DNA of 64,000 nt from Verrucomicrobiota bacterium (lineage in GTDB: Bacteria > Verrucomicrobiota > Verrucomicrobiia > Opitutales > Opitutaceae): contig JACTNC010000053.1 in the NCBI GenBank assembly GCA_014584295.1, positions 403,560-467,559 of the forward strand, written 5' to 3'. Under the pieces are notes generated by a model. The model saw only the letters and a list, made by a program, of their open reading frames with translations. It was not told the origin of the DNA and did not search any database. Positions 24,644 to 35,154 of this stretch are shown piece by piece (position 1 is the stretch's first letter; each line of letters starts with the position of its first letter). The position numbers and the translations under genes are program-made.

Positions 24644-25684
24644 CTACCTTCGAATGCACACGGCGGAAAGAAGTTTCGGAAGCATCCCGATTACCAAGGC
24701 AAACAGCAGGAGTCCGCCCGTGAGCAACCCCGAGAGCTCCTCCGCGGAATTCATTCGAATGACAACCGGCAGCGTCGCAAGGCCGTTCTTGAGCACGGCA
24801 ATGACCGCAACTCCAAGTAGCGTTCCGGTCACGCTGCCTTTTCCGCCAAAGATGCTGGTACCTCCAAGCACCACAGCGGTGATCGCATACAATTCATAAC
24901 CCACCGCGGCGTCCGCCTTCGCCTGTCCGAGTCGTGCGGTGTAGACGAGCGCCGCAGCGGCAGACACAAGGCCTGCGAGAACGTAGACAAAAGTCAGGCA
25001 TTTCCCCACACGCACACCCGCATACTGGGCGCCCTCGGGTGCGAAACCAATCACACGAATAAATCGCCCCGCAACACTCCGGTGCACCAGCATCCACATG
25101 CCAACCGCCACACCCACGAAGATCCACGCCTGCGCGGGAACTCCCAGCCATCGCCCCTGACCGAGCGCAAGAAACCCGGATGGAAACTGCGTGTACGTCA
25201 CCGCACCGCCTGTCATTGCCTCCGCCAGGCCGCGAAAGAGGGAGTAGGTCCCCAGCGTCACGATCAGCGGTGGCAGCCGCAATCCGGCAATCAGACCGGC
25301 ATTGACCGCGCCCCCTAGCCCACCGGCCAGAAGCGTGAGGGGAATCGCAAGCGACAGCGGCAATCCAACGTCGTGCGTGAGCTGGCCAAATACGATCGCG
25401 CACAGTCCGAGAAGCGACGCCACGGAAAGGTCAATCCCTGCCGTCAGGATGATCGGCGTGAGGGCCAGCGCCAGCAGTCCGATCTCACACGAATGCCTGA
25501 GGATGTCGAACTGGCGGTCAAGCGTTCCAAAGCCAACCGTAACTCCCCGGCGATTCGTCATCGTGCCAAAATGAAGGAACAGCAGCCACTCAACAATCAG
25601 CACCACGAGAAGAAGCATCTCATGCCTGAACAGGATGCGCCGCCAAGCGGAACCAGCGGAAAATTTCATCGGCGCTCTTGTCAT
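24644..25684 (-). CDS. Sugar ABC transporter permease, second subunit
   Basis: 346 residues from the ATG at 25684, which overlaps the stop codon of the previous permease as ATGA. It belongs to the BPD_transp_2 (RbsC/LsrD/RhaQ) permeases, shown by ILTAGIDLSVASLLGLCAIV, GGLGGAVNAGLIAGLRLPPLIVTLGTYSL, SLFRGLAEAMTGG and AVVLGGTSIFGGKGSVTGTLLGV. About nine to ten hydrophobic segments are present. It should pair with the preceding permease in the inner membrane. The longer reading upstream in this frame lies within the first permease gene and is not used. Confidence 0.87.
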   Translation of the reverse strand: MTRAPMKFSAGSAWRRILFRHEMLLLVVLIVEWLLFLHFGTMTNRRGVTVGFGTLDRQFDILRHSCEIGLLALALTPIILTAGIDLSVASLLGLCAIVFGQLTHDVGLPLSLAIPLTLLAGGLGGAVNAGLIAGLRLPPLIVTLGTYSLFRGLAEAMTGGAVTYTQFPSGFLALGQGRWLGVPAQAWIFVGVAVGMWMLVHRSVAGRFIRVIGFAPEGAQYAGVRVGKCLTFVYVLAGLVSAAAALVYTARLGQAKADAAVGYELYAITAVVLGGTSIFGGKGSVTGTLLGVAVIAVLKNGLATLPVVIRMNSAEELSGLLTGGLLLFALVIGMLPKLLSAVCIRR

Positions 25685-26634
25685 GAAAAATCTGTGCGAT
25701 GCCTGCGCGCGCTTCGTGCCCGCAGGCCCTCGGCAAGGACGGCAACGAGGATGATCGCCCCCTGAAAGGCCTTCTCCCAATAGGCTTCCATGTGCAGGTA
25801 GACCAGGGCCGGGGAAATGCAGGCCAGCAGAAGCAGTCCGACTGCCGCACCCCAGAGATAGCCACGGCCGCCCGAAATCGCCACACCCCCAACGACCACC
25901 GCGGCGATGACCTTGAGCTCCATGCCATACCCTGAGAGCGGTTGAACCTGCGGTGACTGCACGACGTTCACCATCGCTGCGATTCCCGTCAGGGCCCCCA
26001 GGAAAACAAAAGCAAGAAACGTAACCCGCCGCGGCTTCAATCCCGCCAGTCGTGAAGCTTCCGCATCGCTGCCGACCGCATAAAAGTGACGCCCAAGGGA
26101 TATGCGCTGCAGGCCATAAGCCAGCAGCGCCACCAACACCCCCGTTGCACACAAAACGACGATCTGGCCATGAACCTGGCTCATGCCGAACCATTGGACG
26201 CCATCAGGCAGCGTCACGAATTCCCCCTGCCTGAAGAGATTCAACCCCTGACGCAGTGCCACCAACATCGCCAGTGTCACCACAATCGAGGGCAAACCAA
26301 GCCCCGCGATAAACACACCATTCACAGCGCCCATGGCGCCGCCGATCACCACACCCGCCGGAAGCAACGACCAAACGGGCCACCCGCTGGCAGCCAGCAG
26401 GCCGCAGACCACGCCGCAGACCGAAAACATTGAACCGACCGAAATATCGATCTGCCGGGTCAGGATCACAATCACCATGCCGCAGGTGACAATCAACGAG
26501 GGGGCCTCACGCGTCGCGAGCGACAACAGCGGTTGCGCCTGATAAAACGCAGGCGCCCAGATGGCCAGTCCGAGAAGGATGCATCCGAGGAGTGCTGCAA
26601 CGGCAAGTTCCCGACGATAGCGCCAGTCCTTCAC
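25681..26634 (-). CDS. Sugar ABC transporter permease, first subunit
   Basis: 317 residues of the same BPD_transp_2 class: ILTRQIDISVGSMFSVCGVV, GAMGAVNGVFIAGLGLPSIVVTLAMLVALR, GSDAEASRLAGLKPRRVTFLAFVFLGALTG and AAVVVGGVAISGGRGYLWG. Eight to ten hydrophobic segments are present. Its ATG at 26634 overlaps the ATPase stop codon as ATGA, and its stop overlaps the next permease start. This double overlap indicates one tightly coupled transcript. It resembles RhaP/LsrC. Confidence 0.87.
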   Translation of the reverse strand: MKDWRYRRELAVAALLGCILLGLAIWAPAFYQAQPLLSLATREAPSLIVTCGMVIVILTRQIDISVGSMFSVCGVVCGLLAASGWPVWSLLPAGVVIGGAMGAVNGVFIAGLGLPSIVVTLAMLVALRQGLNLFRQGEFVTLPDGVQWFGMSQVHGQIVVLCATGVLVALLAYGLQRISLGRHFYAVGSDAEASRLAGLKPRRVTFLAFVFLGALTGIAAMVNVVQSPQVQPLSGYGMELKVIAAVVVGGVAISGGRGYLWGAAVGLLLLACISPALVYLHMEAYWEKAFQGAIILVAVLAEGLRARSARRHRTDFS

Positions 26635-28142
26635 GCAATATCCTTTCCCGGGGTCCCCGACTGTCCGAGAGCGACTGCCATGACATCAGCCGCTGCGCTG
26701 CCCGACGGAAGAATGCCAATGAGTTTTCCCCCGCCCATCACCGCGATGCGATCGCTCATCCCCAAGATCTCCGGAAGATCGCTGGAAATCAGGATCACGG
26801 CCATGCCTGCCTCGGCAAACCGTCGGATCAACGCATGAATTTCGCTCTTCGCTCCAACATCCACGCCCTGGGTCGGCTCATCCAGGATCAGAAGTTTCGG
26901 CTCGGTTGCGAGCCACCGCGAAAGCGACACCTTTTGCTGGTTTCCCCCGCTCAGACTCGAAACCGGCGCATCAATCCCCGCTGTCTTGATCGCCAGGCGT
27001 TCCACGGCATCCCGAGCCGCACCGGCTTCGATCCGATCCCGCAGCCAGCCTCCTGGAAAGTATCTCCGATGGGCGGCGAGAGTAACATTTTCAGCCACGG
27101 ACATGTCGAGCACGACGCCATGCCGACGTCGATCTTCAGGCACGTAAGCGATGCCTTCGTCTATCGCCTCCGATGGTGATCGAACCGTGACAATCCTGCC
27201 ATCCATGGATATCGTACCGGCATCTGCCGGTGTAATTCCGAATAGGATACGCGCGAGTTCCGTCCGCCCTGCCCCAACAAGTCCTGCCATTCCGAGAATC
27301 TCACCGGCCCGCACCTCAAATGAAACAGCCTCCACGCCGGAAGCATGGCAGCACAAATGATCCACCTTCAGCCTCACCTCACCAGGCGATCCCAGCGGCG
27401 GAGGATAGAGATGCGTCACCTCCCGTCCAACCATCAGCCGGATGAGTTCCCCTTCGTTGATGTCACACACGTCAAAGGTTCCCGCGCTTGAACCATCCCT
27501 CAATACCGTGACGCGATCTGCCAGCGCGAAGATCTCTTCCAGCCGATGGGAGATGTAGATGATGCCGATGCCCTCTGATTTCAGCGCGCGGACAATTCCA
27601 TAGAGTCGCTCCTGTTCGCGGCGCGTCAGCGAGGCGGTTGGTTCGTCCATGATGACAATTCGGGCCTCCGCTCCGACCGCGCCGGCAATCTCGACCAGTT
27701 GCTGCTCTGGCATCGACAATTCATTGACGGTGGAATCGGGCAGGATTTCAGCGCCAACCTTCGCCAAGAGTTCCATCGCCCGCTTCCTTCGATCCGTCCA
27801 TCGCACGCGCGCGAACGACGCTGGTTTCTCCAGTCGGAGGGCCAGATTCTCCATCACGGTCAGGTCGGGAAAGAGCGCCGGTTGTTGATAGATGCAGGCA
27901 ATGCCAAGGTCATGCGCCAGCGCAGGTGTGAGCCCGTCGTGGACTTCGCCATCCACCATCAGCGTGCCCCCATCTGGGGTGTGGGCACCCGTGGCCACCT
28001 TGATCAAGGTGGACTTGCCCGCCCCATTCTCGCCCAGCAGCGCATGAACCTCCCCGGGCCGGAGTTCGAAATCCACCCCACGCAACGCGCGCACTGCTCC
28101 AAATGACTTGCTGATGCGCTGAAAAACAAGAAGAGGGGTCAT
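26631..28142 (-). CDS. Sugar ABC transporter ATP-binding protein with two nucleotide-binding domains
   Basis: 503 residues made of two ABC domains, as in RbsA/LsrA/RhaT importers. Domain 1 has Walker A LLGENGAGKSTLIKVATGA (about residues 33-50), a signature written ELSMPEQQLVEIA and Walker B RIVIMDEPTASLT. Domain 2 has the degenerate P-loop MAGLVGAGRTELARILFG, YVPEDRRRHG, signature SLSGGNQQKVSLSRWLA and Walker B LLILDEPTQGVDVG. It opens the importer operon, and its promoter should lie between 28143 and 28504. The ATG at 28142 was chosen because the longer reading has no ABC character. Confidence 0.9.
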   Translation of the reverse strand: MTPLLVFQRISKSFGAVRALRGVDFELRPGEVHALLGENGAGKSTLIKVATGAHTPDGGTLMVDGEVHDGLTPALAHDLGIACIYQQPALFPDLTVMENLALRLEKPASFARVRWTDRRKRAMELLAKVGAEILPDSTVNELSMPEQQLVEIAGAVGAEARIVIMDEPTASLTRREQERLYGIVRALKSEGIGIIYISHRLEEIFALADRVTVLRDGSSAGTFDVCDINEGELIRLMVGREVTHLYPPPLGSPGEVRLKVDHLCCHASGVEAVSFEVRAGEILGMAGLVGAGRTELARILFGITPADAGTISMDGRIVTVRSPSEAIDEGIAYVPEDRRRHGVVLDMSVAENVTLAAHRRYFPGGWLRDRIEAGAARDAVERLAIKTAGIDAPVSSLSGGNQQKVSLSRWLATEPKLLILDEPTQGVDVGAKSEIHALIRRFAEAGMAVILISSDLPEILGMSDRIAVMGGGKLIGILPSGSAAADVMAVALGQSGTPGKDIA

Positions 28143-28504
28143 CGTGGCGCCGTCCAAGGAAAGAAGGGATCCTTCAGCGCCAAACAAAAAGTGTGACCTT
28201 CCAGGCGACTTGATCCGAGCCGACCTTTCCTGCCCACCGTTAGCCATGTCCAGATAGCGCCAGGGCCTTTGGCAAATCCCGAAATCATTGTGCATCCAGA
28301 TTCAGCTGGGCAGGCGCCGACAATTCCAGAACATCCCGATCCCATAACACTCATTACAATGCCCAACATAAAGTTATGCAATTTCACTCCAGCCGGGCCA
28401 CAGGGATCCGATAACGTCCTTTACCAATGAAATTACCCGTCCACGGCCCGAGCCTTGCCGGAGCAGCTCCCTAACGGGCGGCTCGCGCATGCCAGAGATT
28501 CCCG
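28143..28504. other. Divergent promoter region between the sugar importer and a hybrid kinase
   Basis: No gene is supported in these 362 bases. The region separates two divergent operons and must hold both promoters. Small minus-strand readings extend the ATPase gene upstream, but their translations are low in conserved character. The middle part (about 28340-28385) is relatively AT-rich. No clear operator palindrome was found. Confidence 0.4.
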
Positions 28505-31198
<2,694 letters not shown>

Positions 31199-31278
31199 GG
31201 TTCTGCAGCCAGATTGAGCAAAGTCGAAAAAAGACTTGCGCCCCATCTCTGCAGACATGAACTAGCCCCTCCTCATTC

Positions 31279-31365
31279 GGTAGGATACTCAAGTGGCCAA
31301 CGAGGAGAGACTGTAAATCTCTTGGGCTTTGCCCTTCCCTGGTTCGAATCCAGGTCCTACCACCA
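31279..31365 (+). tRNA. tRNA-Tyr (anticodon GUA)
   Basis: An 87-base tRNA including an encoded CCA (31363-31365). The acceptor stem GGTAGGA pairs with TCCTACC, the anticodon loop at 31311-31317 reads CTGTAAA with GTA at 31313-31315, a long type II variable arm is present, and the T arm contains GGTTCGAATCC. The long variable arm fits bacterial tRNA-Tyr. No other RNA gene is next to it. Confidence 0.95.
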
Positions 31366-31444
31366 CCTTGGGTTGGGATGATCAACGCGACTCCCACAGA
31401 TTCCCCCGTCAAGATCAGGATCCAGCTATCTACGACTATTTTGA

Positions 31445-32590
31445 CTACCGAAGGACTCGGTCCAGCCAGCGGTACGCTATCTCTCGCTGTTCGTCGGGGA
31501 AATCATGTGCACAATCAGGGTGGTCAACCCGCAGGAGATTCGGAACATCATAGAGCCGGTAAATTTGACCTGCGGCCGCGGCAATTCGATCAACGCTCTG
31601 CCATTTGAAATTGGAGTCGTTGACCGGGGCAATGACATAGACCGGACGCGGAGCGAGCGCGCCAAGGAGCTCATGAAAATCAAACGGGATCTCGCTGCGC
31701 GCATAGTCCAGTAATTGGGGCATGTAACGCGTCTGCGCCCACCCTTTTCCCGGCTGCCAGACGTCATAGCTGCCGCCATAGTAGTCCAGGTACGAATCAA
31801 ATCCGCAACTGGAGACAATGACTCGGATCCGCTCATCGAGAACCGCGGTAAAAATGGCATTATGTCCTCCAAGCGAATGGCCGATCGCACCAAATCCACC
31901 GCGGCGGACATAGGGCAGTGACTCCAGCAGGTCGAGGGCGCGCATATTGTCCCAAATCGCCTTCATCGTGCCGCTGCGATACCCTAAAGCCACAATATCC
32001 GGCTGATAATCGGCGAGTAGAGGATAGGCGGGCGCGATGGCCACATAACCTTGCTCGGCGAGTTCGGCAGCGTAGGCTCGACCTGGCCTTCCTTCGAAGA
32101 TGCCGACGGTCTGCTTGTTGCCACGCTGATTGTCTGTCGACATAAGACAGAGCACGCCCGGTGCGGATTTTGCACCTGAAAGTGCCGACTTGGGAATGAG
32201 CAGATAGGCCTTCGCTCGAGAACCCGGTTCCGACTGAAAGGTGATTCGCCGGCGGAAATAGCTGCCCGCGTCATGCTCCTCTTCGATCGCCACATCAAGA
32301 GGAAGACGCTTGGTGCTGTCAGGAATCGGACCCATTACAGCCAACATTCCCCGAACGATCTCTTCGCGTCGTTTCTGCCAGTCCTCAATCGACCGCACCG
32401 GGCGGGCCGTGCCGTCTTCCGCGCGGTAGGCAAGAAGATTGGCTCGGTCAAGCCGCCGCGGGAGAGAGACGGAAGGCGTTCCCCAGCCCATCGCCACCAT
32501 GCAAGAACCCAAGGCAAGCGCGAACAGGGTTCGCCTCGAACCCCAATCGGGAATCAACGGCTTTCGCGACCCGATGCCCAGGTCACGCAT
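31445..32590 (-). CDS. Exported alpha/beta hydrolase (acetyl xylan esterase-like)
   Basis: 381 residues from the ATG at 32590, which gives a basic N-terminus followed by a hydrophobic stretch (RRTLFALALGSCMVAMGWG) that acts as a signal or anchor. The hydrolase core shows AYLLIPKSALSGAKSAPGVL, YVAIAPAYPLLADYQPD, the nucleophile elbow GAIGHSLGGHNAIF, RIRVIVSSCGFDSY and a late HDFPDEQREIAYRWL with the catalytic histidine. It resembles esterases acting on plant polysaccharides and is similar in concept to the hydrolase at 6441-7703. It is convergent with the tRNA-Tyr gene. The substrate is not determined. Confidence 0.78.
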   Translation of the reverse strand: MRDLGIGSRKPLIPDWGSRRTLFALALGSCMVAMGWGTPSVSLPRRLDRANLLAYRAEDGTARPVRSIEDWQKRREEIVRGMLAVMGPIPDSTKRLPLDVAIEEEHDAGSYFRRRITFQSEPGSRAKAYLLIPKSALSGAKSAPGVLCLMSTDNQRGNKQTVGIFEGRPGRAYAAELAEQGYVAIAPAYPLLADYQPDIVALGYRSGTMKAIWDNMRALDLLESLPYVRRGGFGAIGHSLGGHNAIFTAVLDERIRVIVSSCGFDSYLDYYGGSYDVWQPGKGWAQTRYMPQLLDYARSEIPFDFHELLGALAPRPVYVIAPVNDSNFKWQSVDRIAAAAGQIYRLYDVPNLLRVDHPDCAHDFPDEQREIAYRWLDRVLR

Positions 32591-33106
32591 GATCCCATCG
32601 ACTTTCAAACCAGGTCGGTGATTTTGCAGGCAATCCCAATCAGATTCGTCCTTTGTCCTCGATTGCCTTCGATCACTCGTCATTGGAGGCGTGTACAATC
32701 CAAGCAGGAAGCGAACCCTCACCCTCAAAGCAACCCCGGCTTTCCAAATTCCACACGAACCGTTTCAAGGTCGATGCGGAATCAATGTTGCGGCATGATT
32801 CCGAACCGAAAGTGCCCACCCAATGGGCAAAGAAGTTTCCCCGCAACCTTTGGGAGCAAATCCTAATCGTTCATACTACACCCCTGCTTGGATGGGTCGC
32901 CAAGGGACGTCGTTCAACCGACAACAACGTCGAACATGTTTACACTTTGTCCCAGGTGCGGACTGCGCGCCTCTCCTCTCCTAACGACATAAAGCTCTAT
33001 ATACCCGCATCTTGTAAGTACCGCATGCCCATCCCAATCGCCGCGGCGCAATTTATGCTAATCACCTGTGTCTGTGTAAGAAGTTGGTCTTCAAAACACC
33101 CCCACC
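32591..33106. other. Intergenic region before the small VPDSG-like peptide gene
   Basis: These 516 bases carry no supported gene. A plus-strand reading crosses most of the region (about 32653-33162) but its translation has no recognisable pattern and it overlaps both neighbours. An in-frame TAA at 33077 shows that the small peptide gene cannot start further upstream. The region may hold the promoter of the peptide gene and that of the minus-strand esterase. Confidence 0.45.
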
Positions 33107-33250
33107 ATGATATCAATCGCTCTGCTGATCGCGACGGCCACTCCGACCCAAAATGTCCCTGACTCCAACCTGGCAACTGCGTTGCTGCTTGGCGCCGGTG
33201 CACTGGGCCTGGGTCTCTTCGCACGCTTTATAAAGAACCGGCGCAAGTAA
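33107..33250 (+). CDS. 47-residue peptide consisting almost entirely of a VPDSG-CTERM-like sorting signal
   Basis: This short gene has an ATG at 33107, 47 codons and a TAA at 33248-33250. The peptide is a short hydrophobic N-terminus (MISIALLIATA), a short linker TPTQN, the motif VPDSN, a hydrophobic segment (ATALLLGAGALGLGLFA) and a basic end KNRRK. The tripartite layout, motif plus hydrophobic helix plus basic tail, is that of PEP-CTERM/VPDSG-CTERM signals recognised by exosortases; here Gly of VPDSG is replaced by Asn. A rho-independent terminator follows 27 bases later. No exosortase is in the window. It may be a tiny surface or membrane peptide, or the stub of a reduced protein. Confidence 0.6.
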   Translation: MISIALLIATATPTQNVPDSNLATALLLGAGALGLGLFARFIKNRRK

Positions 33251-33276
33251 CATCGGGCGCGGTTAGCCACCAATCC

Positions 33277-33311
33277 AAAGCCATCCTGGAGAAATCCTGG
33301 GTGGCTTTTTT
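33277..33311 (+). terminator. Rho-independent terminator of the small peptide gene
   Basis: The arms AAAGCCATCC (33277-33286) and GGGTGGCTTT (33299-33308) pair over ten bases with one G-T pair and a 12-base loop, followed by a T-run. It ends the plus-strand transcript of the peptide gene just before the convergent desaturase gene. Confidence 0.75.
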
Positions 33312-33327
33312 CTCAGCCCGCTTCAAA

Positions 33328-34194
33328 CTACTTTTCTAGCCCGGCTCCTTCGTTTGATCCGCGGGGTAGCGATTTTCCGACCTTCCGCTTCCGAAAATAT
33401 CGCGGGAAAAAGGGTTCCCACATGCGGGCCCAGATTCCGCGGGGATAGGACGCCCCGTCCTTTAAACCGTATTCCTTAGGAAATGCCATGTCATTGGGCC
33501 AATGCGCCGTCCTGAAAATCCAGTCCCACAACACCAAAGTTACCCCAAAGTTCTGCCCATTCTTGCCGTGGAGTTCAACGTCGTGATGCCATGCATGAAA
33601 CCTGGGCGAACTGAGAACGTACCGGAATATTCCCCAATCCCAGCTGAGATTTGCGTGGCTCAGTTCGCTGATCAGAAGCGAGAAAACAAGTATCCAAAAA
33701 ATGACTAAATCATTCACGCCCAGAACGACGAGGGGGAGGTAGATGATTACCTTGTATATTATGATTTCAAACCAGTGCGACCGGAAGGTCGCAGCCCAGT
33801 CCAGGACCTCGATGCTGTGGTGCAGTTTGTGAAATCTCCACATCCATCGGTAACTGTGAAGAGCCCTGTGAATGTTCCATTCCAGGAAGTCCTTGATGAG
33901 AAAAAATGTGACGAACTGGGCCCAGAGCGGCCAACTCGCAATGAGCTTGAGCGATTCCGGATCAGGCAGACCTACATGGAAAAATGCACGATTGACCCAG
34001 GCGGCTGCGTGGACAGCGAGGATTGCTAGCATCCAGCTCACATACTGCACATTGAAGATCATCCAGAACAGGTCCTGAACAAAACCCGGCCTGAGCACCT
34101 CCTGCGCAGGCGAGCGAGGCACCAGTCGTTCCAGCACCAACACGACGCCTGAAACCAGCAGGAGCCAGAAATAGTACTGGAGGTAGATGGGCAT
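33328..34194 (-). CDS. Sterol desaturase / fatty acid hydroxylase superfamily membrane enzyme
   Basis: 288 residues from the ATG at 34194. The protein has four or more membrane segments and the histidine boxes of the family: HRALHSYRWMWRFHKLHHS and RFHAWHHDVELHG, which hold a di-iron centre. Members hydroxylate or desaturate lipids, sterols or carotenoids in the membrane. The C-terminus is strongly basic. It has no close operon partners: 351 bases separate it from the oxidase cluster on the same strand. The lipid substrate cannot be told from the sequence. Confidence 0.88.
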   Translation of the reverse strand: MPIYLQYYFWLLLVSGVVLVLERLVPRSPAQEVLRPGFVQDLFWMIFNVQYVSWMLAILAVHAAAWVNRAFFHVGLPDPESLKLIASWPLWAQFVTFFLIKDFLEWNIHRALHSYRWMWRFHKLHHSIEVLDWAATFRSHWFEIIIYKVIIYLPLVVLGVNDLVIFWILVFSLLISELSHANLSWDWGIFRYVLSSPRFHAWHHDVELHGKNGQNFGVTLVLWDWIFRTAHWPNDMAFPKEYGLKDGASYPRGIWARMWEPFFPRYFRKRKVGKSLPRGSNEGAGLEK

Positions 34195-34545
34195 GCTGGA
34201 GGTACGAAATGAACGGCAGGTGATTTTCAATCTGGCTTGGTGGCACAAATCAACAGTTTGCCGATCCAATCCGATTTTTGACTGTCTTGAGAGCATTGCT
34301 GCTACCGTTCTCGTCCCCCGTCTCTCGACGACCTCATGCAGCACGATGAAAAATGATTGTGGCCGTTCCTTAAGGGATAGATGAGTCCCCTGCGGAACTC
34401 GGACGCCAGACGCAATCCGATGCAGGTGTTTGAGATTTCCTTCACCGGATTTCTACGCGAATCAGACGAAGGCGCCCGCTACCTATGAATCATGGAATAC
34501 TTCCAGATCTTCTCCCTTGGACCATCAATTCGAACGGCCTCACGG
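34195..34545. other. Intergenic region between the desaturase and the oxidase operon
   Basis: These 351 bases hold no gene I can support. In-frame extensions of the desaturase upstream of 34194 look non-coding. The region lies downstream of the oxidase operon and upstream of the desaturase, so it should hold a terminator and a promoter, but no strong hairpin with a T-run was seen. Confidence 0.4.
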
Positions 34546-35154
34546 CTATTGCTTCGATGCAAGACTGGGCACAAAGGGCTGTTGCCCGGGGGCGCAAAAC
34601 TCTGTTGCAACACGTGAGGTCCCGCGTGCGCCCAGGATCGAAGGTGGGACACTCATCTGGCTCGCGGTCGCATCAGCGCGGATCGGCGTGGGAATTCCGC
34701 GCGTCAGACCAAATCCTCCTGCGGCACCGGCATTCATCGCGACCACCAAGGCCAGCATGGGCCAGCCCAAGCCGCGTGTGAATTTCTGGGCAGCGTAGAT
34801 CGCGAGCACACTGCAGATCGCGATGCCCAGATGATCCAGGACATGGAGCCATGAATGAGTCATCAGGTAGGCATACTTTGTCGGCCACATCAGGAACAGG
34901 CTCAGCGCAGGCGCCAGCGTCGCCGGCCACACCCACCCGCCTTGCTCTCCCGTGCTTGCAGGCTGATTCCAGGTCAATGCCAACGCAAGCAGGCCCGCAC
35001 CCACTGCCATCCCGGTGTGGAGCAGGTGGTGGACGGGTATGGTGGTCATGGCATTCGAGCGAAGCGGCATCGTCACACCGTCAAGCATGATGAGCGTGCC
35101 GATGCTTCCCAGGACGATCCAGATCGTTCGTTTGATGGAATGTGACTTATCCAT
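34546..35154 (-). CDS. Small multispanning membrane protein of the ba3 oxidase operon
   Basis: 202 residues from the ATG at 35154, which overlaps the end of the oxidase subunit I gene by eight bases. Five hydrophobic segments are seen (IWIVLGSIGTLIMLDG, AVGAGLLALALTW, LAPALSLFLMWPTKYAYL, LGIAICSVLAIYAA, MLALVVAMNAGAAGG). Several histidines lie in or near the membrane (PVHHLLHTGM, THSWLHVLDHLG), which could bind haem or copper. The last 35 residues are soluble and unlike the rest. The overlap suggests a role in oxidase assembly or as an extra subunit, but no known family was recognised. Confidence 0.6.
   Translation of the reverse strand: MDKSHSIKRTIWIVLGSIGTLIMLDGVTMPLRSNAMTTIPVHHLLHTGMAVGAGLLALALTWNQPASTGEQGGWVWPATLAPALSLFLMWPTKYAYLMTHSWLHVLDHLGIAICSVLAIYAAQKFTRGLGWPMLALVVAMNAGAAGGFGLTRGIPTPIRADATASQMSVPPSILGARGTSRVATEFCAPGQQPFVPSLASKQ

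Noticed and set aside
32653..33162. 169-residue plus-strand reading
   Set aside because: No recognisable pattern; it overlaps the esterase leader and the small peptide gene in another frame.
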